Assembly: GCA_026003935.1 (NCBI GenBank)
Contig: BPIE01000002.1
Span: 1-64,000 of the forward strand
Source: Tepidiforma sp.
Lineage (GTDB): Bacteria > Chloroflexota > Dehalococcoidia > Tepidiformales > Tepidiformaceae
Length of the DNA stretch: 64,000 nucleotides
Direction of reading: 5' to 3'
Positions 35,860 through 45,164 of the stretch are shown here, piece after piece. Under the pieces are notes generated by a model. The model was not told where the DNA came from, did no database searches, and saw only the letters and a program-made list of their open reading frames with translations. The position numbers were made by a program, and so were the translations under genes. The stretch's first letter is position 1. Each line of letters begins with the position of its first letter.

Positions 35860-36333
35860 TTATCCACCCTCGGGTTGCTCCATCACCTGGTGAGGGCGAG
35901 GAGGCAGGTTCAGGACGTCTTCCGGGTAGGCCTCTGCGAGGTCGCGCAGGAGGTCTCGCAGCCGCAGAACCCCGACTACGCGGCCACCCTCCACCACGGG
36001 CAGATTCCGGTAGTGATGCTGCTGCATCAGAGCGATTGCTTCGGCCACCGTCCCTGTGGAGGCAATCACCCGGGGCTGCTTCGTAAGCACCGAAGCTTCG
36101 AGCGGCTGGTCCCAGTCGAACCCATCCACCATGCATTTCGTAAGGACATCGCGTTCCGTGAAGATGCCGCGGAGCTCGCCCTGCTCTTCAGCGAGCACGC
36201 ACGACGTCCCGAATCGGTTCATGGTCGCGATAGCCTGGCGAACGGAGATGTATGGCGAAACGGTAGCTGGCTCGCTGAGGGTCAGCTCGGAGAGGCGTTG
36301 ATTGACGAACCGGCTGAGCCGGGTGCGGTCCAT
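35860..36333 (-). CDS. paired CBS domain protein
   Basis: FGTSCVLAEEQGELRGIFTERDVLTKCM; HHYRNLPVVEGGRVVGVLRLRDLLRDL. Confidence 0.9.
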   Translation of the reverse strand: MDRTRLSRFVNQRLSELTLSEPATVSPYISVRQAIATMNRFGTSCVLAEEQGELRGIFTERDVLTKCMVDGFDWDQPLEASVLTKQPRVIASTGTVAEAIALMQQHHYRNLPVVEGGRVVGVLRLRDLLRDLAEAYPEDVLNLPPRPHQVMEQPEGG

Positions 36334-36585
36334 CTGCGCTGTCGTTCGCCTACATGGGATGGTGCGGACCGGTGGGCGCAAGAACTCACCGTGCGCTGTG
36401 CGTCAAGTGTACGCCCTTTCAGAAAGTCGTGCAGGGCGGGACAGAGGGGGTACGTTCCAAGTCCCCCAATATGCCGTACGACTCTTCCCTATTTCCCGGG
36501 GCCTTCACCTTTGCGTCCCTGCACCGCCACCGGACGGAGGCCGATATTCCGAATACGCCCCGCTACCAGCGGGACACGGGGAATC

Positions 36586-37929
36586 ATGGCTCCACGCGCA
36601 CAAATCCAGGCTGTCAAGGCAGAATTCCTCGACCCCACCCTTTATGAAGATACGGGCCTCTCTGGCGTCCCGCGGCTGAGCCGGGGAACGCTCCTCGGTG
36701 CGCTCAGCAGGGCGTTCGACCTTGCCGAGGGCCGGAAACCGGGCCACGCGCAGCGAGTCGCTTACATCGGCGTCTATCTTGCCGGTGACCTTGGGCTCGA
36801 GCCGCACCGCATCGAGGAGGTGTACTTCGGCTGCCTCCTGCACGACGTCGGCATGGCCGTGATGGAGCCGGTAACGCCGCCGGGCATTCCACCCGGGCGC
36901 GTGCGTGCCGGTACGGTACCGGGAACGAATTCGGCGTGCGGAACCTCAGCCGCGAGCTGGTCAGAGGTCATTCAATCCATCGCCCGGCACTGCGAGGCCG
37001 GCTCGGAAGTAGCGCGGCGCATGGGCTTCGGTGAAGCCGTTTCCCGCGCCGTCCTAGGCCACCACGACTGCTGGGATGGGTCGGGGAGACCGGGAGCCCT
37101 CCCGGGGGAGCAGAGCCCTCTCATCAGCCGCATCGTGGCGCTGGCCGACCGCTTCGAATCGCTGCTGGATGCGGAGGCACCGCCCCTGGCACTCCGGCGA
37201 AGCGGGCCCGCCATGCTGCGCGACATGGCCGGGCGGGAGCTGGACCCCGACCTCGCGGAGCGCATGGCCGTCATCGCGAGCCGTGACGATTTCTGGCTCG
37301 GACTTTATGACAACGATCTCGGCGCTGGCCTCATGGCGTTGAACTATGGGGGAGTTATGAGCCGCGACGAGCTGTTCGACCTGCTCGGAGTCATCGCAGA
37401 CATCGTCGATGTTCGCAACGGGCGAGCGGAGGGCGCGGGGCGCCGCATCGCCGAGATGGCGCGCAAAGTCGCACTGCACTGCGACATGACCGAACGGCGC
37501 GCCGACCTCCTGAAGGTGGCCACGCTGCTGCACGACATCGGCACGCTTGGCGTGCCCGCCCGTTACCTGCGGAAGCCTGACATCCTGAGCGTGGACGAAA
37601 TGTCGGCCGTCCAGATGCACCCGATTTATGCGCGCGACATTCTCGGCGAGGTCCCGGGATTGGGCGCGGCCGCCTGGTGGGTTGGCTGCCACCACGAGCG
37701 GGTCGACGGCAAAGGCTATCCAGGCATGCTGGAGGGGAGCGAAGTGCCTGCCGAGGCCCAGATCATCGGTCTGTGCGAGACGTTCGACGCGCTCACCAAC
37801 GACCGGCCCTACCGTCGCGCGCTCCCGCGCTCCGAGGCGTTCGAGATTCTGCGGGGGCTCGCCGGCTCGCGCTTCGACCCGTACATCCTGGCTCGCTTCG
37901 AGAGCGTAGCAGGCCCATTCGACGCCTGA
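36586..37929 (+). CDS. protein with two HD/HD-GYP domains
   Basis: HAQRVAYIGVYLAGDL...LLHDVGMAVME / HHDCWDGSGRPG and LLKVATLLHDIGTLGVPARYL / HHERVDGKGYPG; start internal to ORF 35812..37929. Confidence 0.9.
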   Translation: MAPRAQIQAVKAEFLDPTLYEDTGLSGVPRLSRGTLLGALSRAFDLAEGRKPGHAQRVAYIGVYLAGDLGLEPHRIEEVYFGCLLHDVGMAVMEPVTPPGIPPGRVRAGTVPGTNSACGTSAASWSEVIQSIARHCEAGSEVARRMGFGEAVSRAVLGHHDCWDGSGRPGALPGEQSPLISRIVALADRFESLLDAEAPPLALRRSGPAMLRDMAGRELDPDLAERMAVIASRDDFWLGLYDNDLGAGLMALNYGGVMSRDELFDLLGVIADIVDVRNGRAEGAGRRIAEMARKVALHCDMTERRADLLKVATLLHDIGTLGVPARYLRKPDILSVDEMSAVQMHPIYARDILGEVPGLGAAAWWVGCHHERVDGKGYPGMLEGSEVPAEAQIIGLCETFDALTNDRPYRRALPRSEAFEILRGLAGSRFDPYILARFESVAGPFDA

Positions 37930-37966
37930 GACGGGCGCCAACCCGTCCGAAACGGCACCTCCCGTC

Positions 37967-38002
37967 GCAAAAGGGGACCGGCGCTGGCCGGTTCCCTTTT
38001 GC
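37967..38002 (+). terminator. hairpin terminator after HD-GYP gene
   Basis: GCAAAAGGG-GACCGG-CGCTGG-CCGGTTC-CCTTTTGC. Confidence 0.7.
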
Positions 38003-38065
38003 ACATGCGCGGGTCTGGCGGCGTTACAATGGCGCGCCACCAGACTACGAGCAGGGGACGCCCTG

Positions 38066-38713
38066 ATGACCACGAGGGTCGTAACGATTTCGCGGCAGGT
38101 CGGGGTAGCGGGCGAGGAAGTCGCCCAGGCCGTCGCCAGCCGGCTCGGCTTTCGCTATGTCGATTACCAGGTCATCCAGGAAGCAGCCGCGGAGGCCGGC
38201 GTTTCGCCAGAGACCGTCTCGGAAGCGGAGCATACCCCGTCGTTGCTGACGCGCATCCTCGAGGCACTCGCGCGGAATCCCGGGATGCCGGCGGCCGGCT
38301 GGGCCGACCCGGTCCCCTTGACGACGAGCCCACTCTACACGTCTGCGGATTACCGCCGATTTCTCGAGAACGTGATTCGCGACCTCGCCGAGCGCGGACA
38401 GTGCGTCATCGTTGGCCACGCCGCGCAGGTCATCCTCCGAGACCGGCCGGACACGGTTCGCGTGCTCGTAACGGGCTCGCCCACATTCCGGGCCAGGCGC
38501 ATCATGAGGGGCATGGGCGTCGACGAAAAGGAGGCGCTCAAGATCATCGAAAGGACCGACGGCGAGCGGCTGGAGTACTTCCGCCGCTTCTACGACGCGG
38601 GATGGCTGACTCCGAGCACGTACGACCTGTGCATCAACACCGACCGCATGGCCCCGGCCCACGCGGCAGAGGTCGTCATCCAGTACTCCGCATTGCCGCG
38701 GGCGTCATCCTGA
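38066..38713 (+). CDS. cytidylate kinase-like family protein
   Basis: MTTRVVTISRQVGVAGEEVAQAVASRLGFRYVDYQVIQEAAAEAG. Confidence 0.88.
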   Translation: MTTRVVTISRQVGVAGEEVAQAVASRLGFRYVDYQVIQEAAAEAGVSPETVSEAEHTPSLLTRILEALARNPGMPAAGWADPVPLTTSPLYTSADYRRFLENVIRDLAERGQCVIVGHAAQVILRDRPDTVRVLVTGSPTFRARRIMRGMGVDEKEALKIIERTDGERLEYFRRFYDAGWLTPSTYDLCINTDRMAPAHAAEVVIQYSALPRASS

Positions 38714-39246
38714 CCCTGCTGCTCGCGGCCGGAGCGAGCTGCCGAGGTGATGGAGGCCCGGATGCATCTCCAACGAGGCAGGCGGCCACGGCGGCGGACC
38801 TCATTCCCGACCTTGCGGACCTCGGCTTTAGGGTTGACGCCAGCGGAAAACTCCCGGCGCTCAGCACCGACCAGGACGCATTCCTGGCGGTGTTCACGGG
38901 CGGCAGCCCAGGGACAGCAAGCGTACGCATCGAGGTCAACCTTCTGCCGACGGTCGACGCAGCGAAGGCGCAGTTCGGCCCGATAGCCGAGGCATTGCGC
39001 AACCCTCCGCCGGACCTGTTCGGCCCAGGCACGAGCCAAGTCGACGGTATGCCGGTGTACGATGCCGACGAGGAGCGGAGCTACGTGACCGCCAAGCCCG
39101 ATGGGCAGGGCAACCTGGTCTACTCCGACGCGTACCGCATGGGCCGCGCCGTCGTCATCGTCTACACGCTCGGGAACGATTCCAGTGCAGCCAGTGAGGC
39201 GCGGCGCATAATCGCTGAGCGTATCGACGCACGCGCACCGCGGTAA
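38602..39246 (+). CDS. putative lipoprotein (start uncertain, overlaps upstream gene)
   Basis: VILTLLLAAGASCRGDGGPDASPT lipobox; the only in-frame ATG near the signal peptide is 38602. Confidence 0.6.
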   Translation: MADSEHVRPVHQHRPHGPGPRGRGRHPVLRIAAGVILTLLLAAGASCRGDGGPDASPTRQAATAADLIPDLADLGFRVDASGKLPALSTDQDAFLAVFTGGSPGTASVRIEVNLLPTVDAAKAQFGPIAEALRNPPPDLFGPGTSQVDGMPVYDADEERSYVTAKPDGQGNLVYSDAYRMGRAVVIVYTLGNDSSAASEARRIIAERIDARAPR

Positions 39247-39275
39247 GGGGCGGGGCGCGGCCGGCGAGTGGTAGG

Positions 39276-40574
39276 ATGCCGCGCATGGCCCACCCGACCG
39301 AACAGCGCGGCCGCCGCCTTCCTTTTTCGTTCACATCCCTGGACCCGGCAGTACGGCGCGAGCCGGTCTACCTCGAAGCAACCGACACCGCCCAGAGTTT
39401 CGGCGTCCTCTACCAGCCGCCGGGGAGGCAGCCGCGAACTGTCATCTATCTCATGCACCCGCGAGGCGAATTCAGTCGCCATTATGTCGTTCCCGGACTG
39501 ACAGCACGCGGCTACGCCGTCTTCGGTCACAACAGCCGGTACCTGAACAACGACACCGATATGGTGCACGAGCGGCTACTGCTCGATATCGCGGCAGGGA
39601 TGCGATGGCTGCGGAACCGTGGGTATCGGCACATCGTGCTGCTGGGAAACTCCGGGGGAGGGTCGCTGCTGGCGTTTTACCAGGCACAGGCGATGACGGC
39701 GGCGCACGCCCGCATCGCCGTAACGCCTGCAGGGGAATCGATCGACCTCGAACGGGAACTCATGCCCCCGGCGGACCTGTTCATCGCGGTCGCTGCACAT
39801 CTCGGCGAAGGCCGGTTCATGCTCAACGTCCTTGACCCGAGCGTAACGAATGAGTCCGACCCCACGAGCTACGACCCCGAATGGGACATGTACAACCCGG
39901 CGAACGGCTACCGCACCTTCCCCGAGCCGAGCCGGTACGACCCCGCGTGGCTGGCAGAGTATCGGCGGCGACAGCGGGAACGGAGCCTGCGGCTCGATGC
40001 CATCGCCCGGGAGTACCTCGCGGAGCACCGCTATTTCCGAGCTGAACTGCGATCGGAGGGGTTCACCTCACTCACGCCCGAGTGGCAATCCCTCGTCGCG
40101 CGCAGGGCTCGGCTCGGTCGGTACATGGTGATCTATCGGACACTGGCGAACCCCGCCTACCTCGACCCGACGATCGACCCGAGCCGCCGGCCGCTCGGGA
40201 GCATCTTTTCGCCGGGAGACCCCATCATCGGGAACTACGGCCCGGGCGGTCTTGCGCGCGTGATGACACCCCGCGGATGGCTCAGCACATGGAGCGGCAC
40301 CAGTTCGCAGGCTGACCTCCCGGAAAGCATCGCCCGCGTGACCGTCCCGACGCTCATCGTGTTCGCGGACGGCGATTGCGACATCTTCCCGTCCGAACAG
40401 CGCGAAATTTTCGAACGGTCGGGTGCCGCCGATAAGGAGTTCGCCGTCCTCGAATGGGCCGACCACTACCTCAACCCCGTCGGCGAAGAGGGTCAACGGC
40501 TCGGCGACCCGCGGGAGCGGCTCATCAACCTGATCACCCCGTGGATGGAAGCGCGCCTCGTCGCGCCGGTGTAG
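39276..40574 (+). CDS. alpha/beta hydrolase-like protein
   Basis: IYLMHPRGEFSRHYVVPGLTARGYAVFGHNSRY; IVLLGNSGGGSLLAFYQAQA; WADHYLNP. Confidence 0.8.
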   Translation: MPRMAHPTEQRGRRLPFSFTSLDPAVRREPVYLEATDTAQSFGVLYQPPGRQPRTVIYLMHPRGEFSRHYVVPGLTARGYAVFGHNSRYLNNDTDMVHERLLLDIAAGMRWLRNRGYRHIVLLGNSGGGSLLAFYQAQAMTAAHARIAVTPAGESIDLERELMPPADLFIAVAAHLGEGRFMLNVLDPSVTNESDPTSYDPEWDMYNPANGYRTFPEPSRYDPAWLAEYRRRQRERSLRLDAIAREYLAEHRYFRAELRSEGFTSLTPEWQSLVARRARLGRYMVIYRTLANPAYLDPTIDPSRRPLGSIFSPGDPIIGNYGPGGLARVMTPRGWLSTWSGTSSQADLPESIARVTVPTLIVFADGDCDIFPSEQREIFERSGAADKEFAVLEWADHYLNPVGEEGQRLGDPRERLINLITPWMEARLVAPV

Positions 40575-40660
40575 GAGCCTCCAGCCACAGCAGGTGCCCC
40601 CGCTCAGAATTCTCGAACAGGAGTTGACCCGGGGAGATCGACAGGTTCTACAATCCCGCA

Positions 40661-42190
40661 ATGCTCGCGCGCGTCCTGAGCTGTGCGGTGGTCGGGCTCG
40701 ATGGCGAGCTCGTCGAAGTCGAGATCGATATCACCCGGGCGCAGCTCCCGGCCATGACGGTCGTTGGACTGCCCGATACCGCCGTGCAAGAGTCGCGAGA
40801 GCGGGTCCGCGCTGCGATTCGCAATAGCGGGCTTGGCTGGCCCGCGAACAACCGCCTGACGGTAAATCTTGCCCCCGCCGACCTGCGCAAGGAAGGGCCC
40901 GCGTACGACCTTCCCATTGCGGTCGGCATCCTGGCAGCATCCGGGCAGGTCACGGCCGACATCGATGACGCGGCGTTTCTCGGGGAGCTGGCGCTGACAG
41001 GCGGCGTGCGGCCCGTCAGGGGTGTGCTGCCCATGGCCATGACCGCGGCGGCCCGGGGCCTGCGTCGCTTGTTCGTGCCGGCGGACAACGCCGCGGAGGC
41101 GGCGCTGGTCGAGGAGCTCGAGGTCTACCCGGTCCCTTCGCTGACAGCGCTCGTTGGACATCTGAATGGCGCGGTCCCGCTGCCGCGTTTCATCACCAAC
41201 GGTTCCTCGCCCGAGGACCCGTTCGCCGGGTTGGCAACCGACTTCGCGGATATCGTCGGGCAGGAGCACGTGAAGCGGGCGTTGGAAGTCGCGGCTGCTG
41301 GGGGACACAACCTGGTCATGAAGGGCCCGCCGGGGAGCGGCAAGACGCTGCTCGCCCGGGCAGTGCCGGGAATCCTCCCACCGCTCACCAGCGCCGAGGC
41401 GATGGAGGTCACCCGCATCTACAGCGTGGCGGGGCTGCTCCCGCCGGGGGGAGGGCTTATCTCGTCGAGGCCGTTCCGGTCGCCGCACCATACCATTTCG
41501 AATGCGGGACTCGTCGGCGGCGGGTCGGTGCCGCGGCCGGGCGAGATCACTCTTGCTCACCGCGGCGTGCTGTTTCTCGATGAGCTCCTCGAGTTTGACC
41601 CGCATGTGCTGGAGATGCTTCGGCAGCCGCTCGAAGACAAGACCGTCACGATCTCCCGCGCGAAGCAGGCGGTAACGTTTCCCGCAAGCTTCATGCTGTG
41701 TGGGGCGCTAAATCCCTGCCCGTGCGGCTACCTTGGCGACCCCGAACGTCCCTGCAGCTGCCCCCCCGCAGTCGTGAGCCGGTATCAACGGCGTCTCAGC
41801 GGGCCGCTCATGGACCGCATCGACCTGTTTGTCGATGTGCCCCGGGTGCCGATCGAGAAGCTGACGGCAGCGACGCGCGGCGAACCAAGCGCAGCGGTGC
41901 GCCAGCGGGTTGCCGCTGCCCGGGAACGACAGGCGGCGAGATTCGCCGGCACCCGGACCGCAACGAACGGGGAAATGTCACCCGCGCAGGTGCGTGACTT
42001 CGTGCAGGCGCGGCTCGAACCGGCAGCTGCAGAGCTGCTGAAGCGAGCAGTGGAACGGCTCAATCTCTCGGCGCGGGCCTTTCACCGGGTTCTCAAGGTG
42101 GCGAGGACGATCGCAGACCTAGCCGGTGACGATGGCATCGGCGCTGCTCATATGGCAGAAAGCATCCAGTACCGGGCCCGGCTCGACTAA
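40661..42190 (+). CDS. comM: YifB/ComM family Mg-chelatase-like AAA ATPase
   Basis: MLARVLSCAVVGLDGELVEVEIDIT...GPPGSGKTLLARAVPGILPPL; RSPHHTISNAGLVGGG; FLDELLEF. Confidence 0.95.
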   Translation: MLARVLSCAVVGLDGELVEVEIDITRAQLPAMTVVGLPDTAVQESRERVRAAIRNSGLGWPANNRLTVNLAPADLRKEGPAYDLPIAVGILAASGQVTADIDDAAFLGELALTGGVRPVRGVLPMAMTAAARGLRRLFVPADNAAEAALVEELEVYPVPSLTALVGHLNGAVPLPRFITNGSSPEDPFAGLATDFADIVGQEHVKRALEVAAAGGHNLVMKGPPGSGKTLLARAVPGILPPLTSAEAMEVTRIYSVAGLLPPGGGLISSRPFRSPHHTISNAGLVGGGSVPRPGEITLAHRGVLFLDELLEFDPHVLEMLRQPLEDKTVTISRAKQAVTFPASFMLCGALNPCPCGYLGDPERPCSCPPAVVSRYQRRLSGPLMDRIDLFVDVPRVPIEKLTAATRGEPSAAVRQRVAAARERQAARFAGTRTATNGEMSPAQVRDFVQARLEPAAAELLKRAVERLNLSARAFHRVLKVARTIADLAGDDGIGAAHMAESIQYRARLD

Positions 42191-42202
42191 GCCCAGGTAC
42201 GA

Positions 42203-42490
42203 CTAAGAAGGATCATCCGGGCGGCGTGGCGTACCCTGGCCGAACGCCTCCATGAACTGACGAAACGCATCGGGGCTTGCCCACGCGAAAGCCGCCTCGC
42301 GGGCACGCTCGACCCAATCATCAAATTCGCCGGCCGCCTCTGCGGCGAGTTCCCCAAGGCGCACGTTAGCCTCGGCCAGGGCTGCGGCGGCAGCGAAAAG
42401 TTCGGACCAGCGCTGCAGGACGACCGCATACTGGCGCCCAAACTCCAGTGCGCGCCCGGTGGGAACGAGCGGAGAGGAACGGCGCGGCAT
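42203..42490 (-). CDS. small helical hypothetical protein
   Basis: MPRRSSPLVPTGRALEFGRQYAVVLQRWSELFAAAAALAEANVRLGELAAEAAGEFDDWVERA. Confidence 0.6.
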   Translation of the reverse strand: MPRRSSPLVPTGRALEFGRQYAVVLQRWSELFAAAAALAEANVRLGELAAEAAGEFDDWVERAREAAFAWASPDAFRQFMEAFGQGTPRRPDDPS

Positions 42491-42517
42491 GGCGGCAGTA
42501 TACGCTGAGCGACGGCA

Positions 42518-42606
42518 CGACATGTGTTGACGACTTTCGAACATTTGTGTTGACCGTCGCACATCTGTTCGCCTAAGCTTTCGCCAGTCTTTCGAACGGA
42601 TGTACG
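42518..42606. promoter_or_regulatory. cluster of SOS/LexA-like half-palindromes
   Basis: CGACATGTGTTGAC, TCGAACATTTGTGTTGACC, CGCACATCTGTTCG, CGAACGGATGTACG compared with CGAACnnnnGTTCG. Confidence 0.45.
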
Positions 42607-42610
42607 CATC

Positions 42611-42814
42611 ATGGTCAACCCAGTCCTCACCATCCTTGTCGACCTTGTGCTCGTCGGCGGCGCGCTGAGCATTCTCGCGGTCATGGTTACTGAAGCCGTC
42701 GTCGACCGCAGGCCGCGGGTAGGCGGCAGGCGCAACCCTGCCGTCCGGCAGGCCTCCCGGCGCCGAGCCGGCCGGCCGGTTTACCTCACCGTGGGTGCGA
42801 GGCGAGTCGCGTAG
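42611..42814 (+). CDS. small single-TM protein (67 aa)
   Basis: MVNPVLTILVDLVLVGGALSILAVMVTEAVVDRRPRVGGRRNPAVRQASRRRAGRP. Confidence 0.6.
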   Translation: MVNPVLTILVDLVLVGGALSILAVMVTEAVVDRRPRVGGRRNPAVRQASRRRAGRPVYLTVGARRVA

Positions 42815-42817
42815 CCG

Positions 42818-45139
42818 TTAGGGAATGGCCCCGCGAACAGGAGCCGCGGCCTGCCCCTCCTCCGGGAGCTGCTTGCGCCTCCGCTCCTGTACGCGCTCGA
42901 CGGAACGCACGCCCCGGACGATCTCGATGCGGGAGAGAAGCCGGGAGAGCTGTTCGACGCCGGTCGTCTCAAGGGTCGCGGTGATGGTCACGGACCCATC
43001 ACCATTTTCGATGGTCCGCACCCCGACCATGTTGACTTTTTCGTCGGTAACGACCGTCGTGATATCGCGAAGGAGACCGACACGGTCCCAGGCCTCGATG
43101 CGCACCGAGACGGGGTACGTTCTGGTGACAGTGCCCCATTCGACTTCGACGATTCTTTCCCGCTCGGCTTCGTTCAGCACGTTGAGGCAATCGGCCCGGT
43201 GCACGCTGACGCCGCGCGCACGCGTGACGTAGCCAATAATTTGGTCGCCGGGGACAGGATTGCAGCAGCGGGCCATGGTTGTCAGGAGATTTCCTACTCC
43301 CAGGACGCGCATGCCCGGGCCGCCGAGCTTTGCAGGCTCCAGCTTTTGGGGCAGTTCTGGCGGCCCTTCGGCTTCGGCTTCCTCGCGCTCGATGATGGCG
43401 GCCACCTTGCGAGCAATGCTGTTGGTCGAGATGCCGCCGTACCCAATGGCAGCGAGGAAGTCATCCCAGGTGCTGTAGTTGAAAAGCTGGAGAAGCTGCT
43501 CCTGCTTGTCCGTCGCTTCCCAGCCAAGCCGTTTGAGCTCCTTCTCGAGCATCTCACGGCCCCGCTCGATGTTCTCGGCCCGCTCCTGCTTTCGAAACCA
43601 CTGCCGAATCTTTTCCCGCGAGTGTGCCGTCCTGATGTAGCCGAGGTGCTGGTTCAGCCAATCGCGCGACGGACCCTTGCTCGTGCGGCTGCGAACGATT
43701 TCGACCACGTCGCCAGTCTTCAGCGTCGAGTTGAGCGGGACCATTCGGCCGTTGACCTTGGCGCCGATGGTCTGGTGGCCGAGGTCGGTGTGGATTCGGT
43801 ACGCGAAATCGAGCGGCGTTGCGCCGGCAGGCAGGTCGAGCACGTCTCCCTTGGGTGTATAGACGAAGACCTGGTCGTGGAAGATGTCGGTCTTGACGGA
43901 TTCGACGAACTCGTCGGCACCGGTGAGGTCGCGCTGCCACTCGATGAGCTGCCTGAGCCACGCGATACGCTCCTCGTCGCGGCTGGCAGGACGGCCGCCC
44001 TCTTTGTATCGCCAGTGAGCGGCGACACCGTACTCCGCGACGCGGTGCATCTCCCACGTGCGAATCTGAATTTCGAGGGGCCGTCCGCCCGGCCCGACCA
44101 CGGTGGTGTGGAGCGACTGGTACATCGAGTCTTTCGGGTTCCCGATGTAATCGTCGAACTGTCCCGGGATTGGCCGCCAGAGAGCGTGAATGACGCCGAG
44201 CGCGTGGTAACAGTCTGTAACGGTGTCAACGAAGACGCGCATAGCGAGAAGGTCGTAGATCTGGTCGAAGCTCTTCGCCTGCGCCGAGTACCGCTGCATC
44301 TTCTGGAAGATGCTGTAGATGTGCTTGGCGCGCCCGGTGATTTCAGCTTTGATACCGGCGGCTTCGAGGTGCTCCTTGAGGATTTCCGAAGCCTCGGCAA
44401 TGACGCGCTCACGGGTCACGCGCTTCGAGGCGAGGAGCTCGGCAATTTCCCGGTATTTCTCGGGTTCAAGATAGCGGAAGGCGAGGTCCTCGAGTTCCCA
44501 CTTGATTTGCCAGACGCCGAGGCGGCTCGCGAGCGGCGCAAAGATTTCCATGGTTTCGCGCGCAATTCGCCGCTGCTTCTCGGGCGGGAAGGCCCAGAGG
44601 GTGCGCATGTTGTGGAGCCTGTCGCAGAGCTTGATCAGCACCACGCTCAAGTCCTCGGCCATAGCGAGGAACATCTTGCGCAGGTTTTGGGCCTGGGTGG
44701 TCCCGCGCATGGGGTCGAGGTCTGCGACATTCATCGGCATCTTGTCGAGCTTGGTCAGTGCGTCGACAAGCCGAGCGACGCGAGGCCCAAAGCGGTCGGC
44801 AATCTCCTGGTTGGCGACCCCGCAGTCTTCCTGGACGTCGTGCAGGAGCGCAGCAGCAATGGCGAGGTGGTCGAGTTCAAGGTTCGCGACGAGCTCGGCG
44901 ACAGCTACCGGGTGGGTGATGAATGGGTCGCCGGTCTTGCGGAGCTGACCTTCATGGTGACGGGCGGCGAACTCGAAGGCCTCGCGGATGATGTCGAGCC
45001 GCTCAGCGGGAAGGTACTGTCCGGCGCGTTCAAGGAGAGCGTCGATCGAGACGCTGGCTACAGCGGGCTCTCCTTGGCTCACGGACATGGGCGTCGGCCT
45101 CTTTGCCGGGGCAAACCTTCTTTTTATCCTAACATGCAT
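42818..45139 (-). CDS. relA: bifunctional (p)ppGpp synthetase/hydrolase RelA/SpoT
   Basis: HD (HHEGQLRKTGDPFITHPVAVAE...HDVQEDCG), synthetase (YDLLAMRVFVDTVTDCYHALGVIH), TGS (VFVYTPKGDVLDLPAGATPLDFAYRIHTDLGH), ACT; start may be the internal MSVSQG. Confidence 0.95.
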   Translation of the reverse strand: MHVRIKRRFAPAKRPTPMSVSQGEPAVASVSIDALLERAGQYLPAERLDIIREAFEFAARHHEGQLRKTGDPFITHPVAVAELVANLELDHLAIAAALLHDVQEDCGVANQEIADRFGPRVARLVDALTKLDKMPMNVADLDPMRGTTQAQNLRKMFLAMAEDLSVVLIKLCDRLHNMRTLWAFPPEKQRRIARETMEIFAPLASRLGVWQIKWELEDLAFRYLEPEKYREIAELLASKRVTRERVIAEASEILKEHLEAAGIKAEITGRAKHIYSIFQKMQRYSAQAKSFDQIYDLLAMRVFVDTVTDCYHALGVIHALWRPIPGQFDDYIGNPKDSMYQSLHTTVVGPGGRPLEIQIRTWEMHRVAEYGVAAHWRYKEGGRPASRDEERIAWLRQLIEWQRDLTGADEFVESVKTDIFHDQVFVYTPKGDVLDLPAGATPLDFAYRIHTDLGHQTIGAKVNGRMVPLNSTLKTGDVVEIVRSRTSKGPSRDWLNQHLGYIRTAHSREKIRQWFRKQERAENIERGREMLEKELKRLGWEATDKQEQLLQLFNYSTWDDFLAAIGYGGISTNSIARKVAAIIEREEAEAEGPPELPQKLEPAKLGGPGMRVLGVGNLLTTMARCCNPVPGDQIIGYVTRARGVSVHRADCLNVLNEAERERIVEVEWGTVTRTYPVSVRIEAWDRVGLLRDITTVVTDEKVNMVGVRTIENGDGSVTITATLETTGVEQLSRLLSRIEIVRGVRSVERVQERRRKQLPEEGQAAAPVRGAIP

Positions 45140-45164
45140 TCAGCCCCGCACGTCAGGACCTTCG

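Noticed and set aside
35812-36585. N-terminal extension of the HD-GYP ORF
   Set aside because: Antisense to the CBS gene; ATG 36586 gives a normal protein
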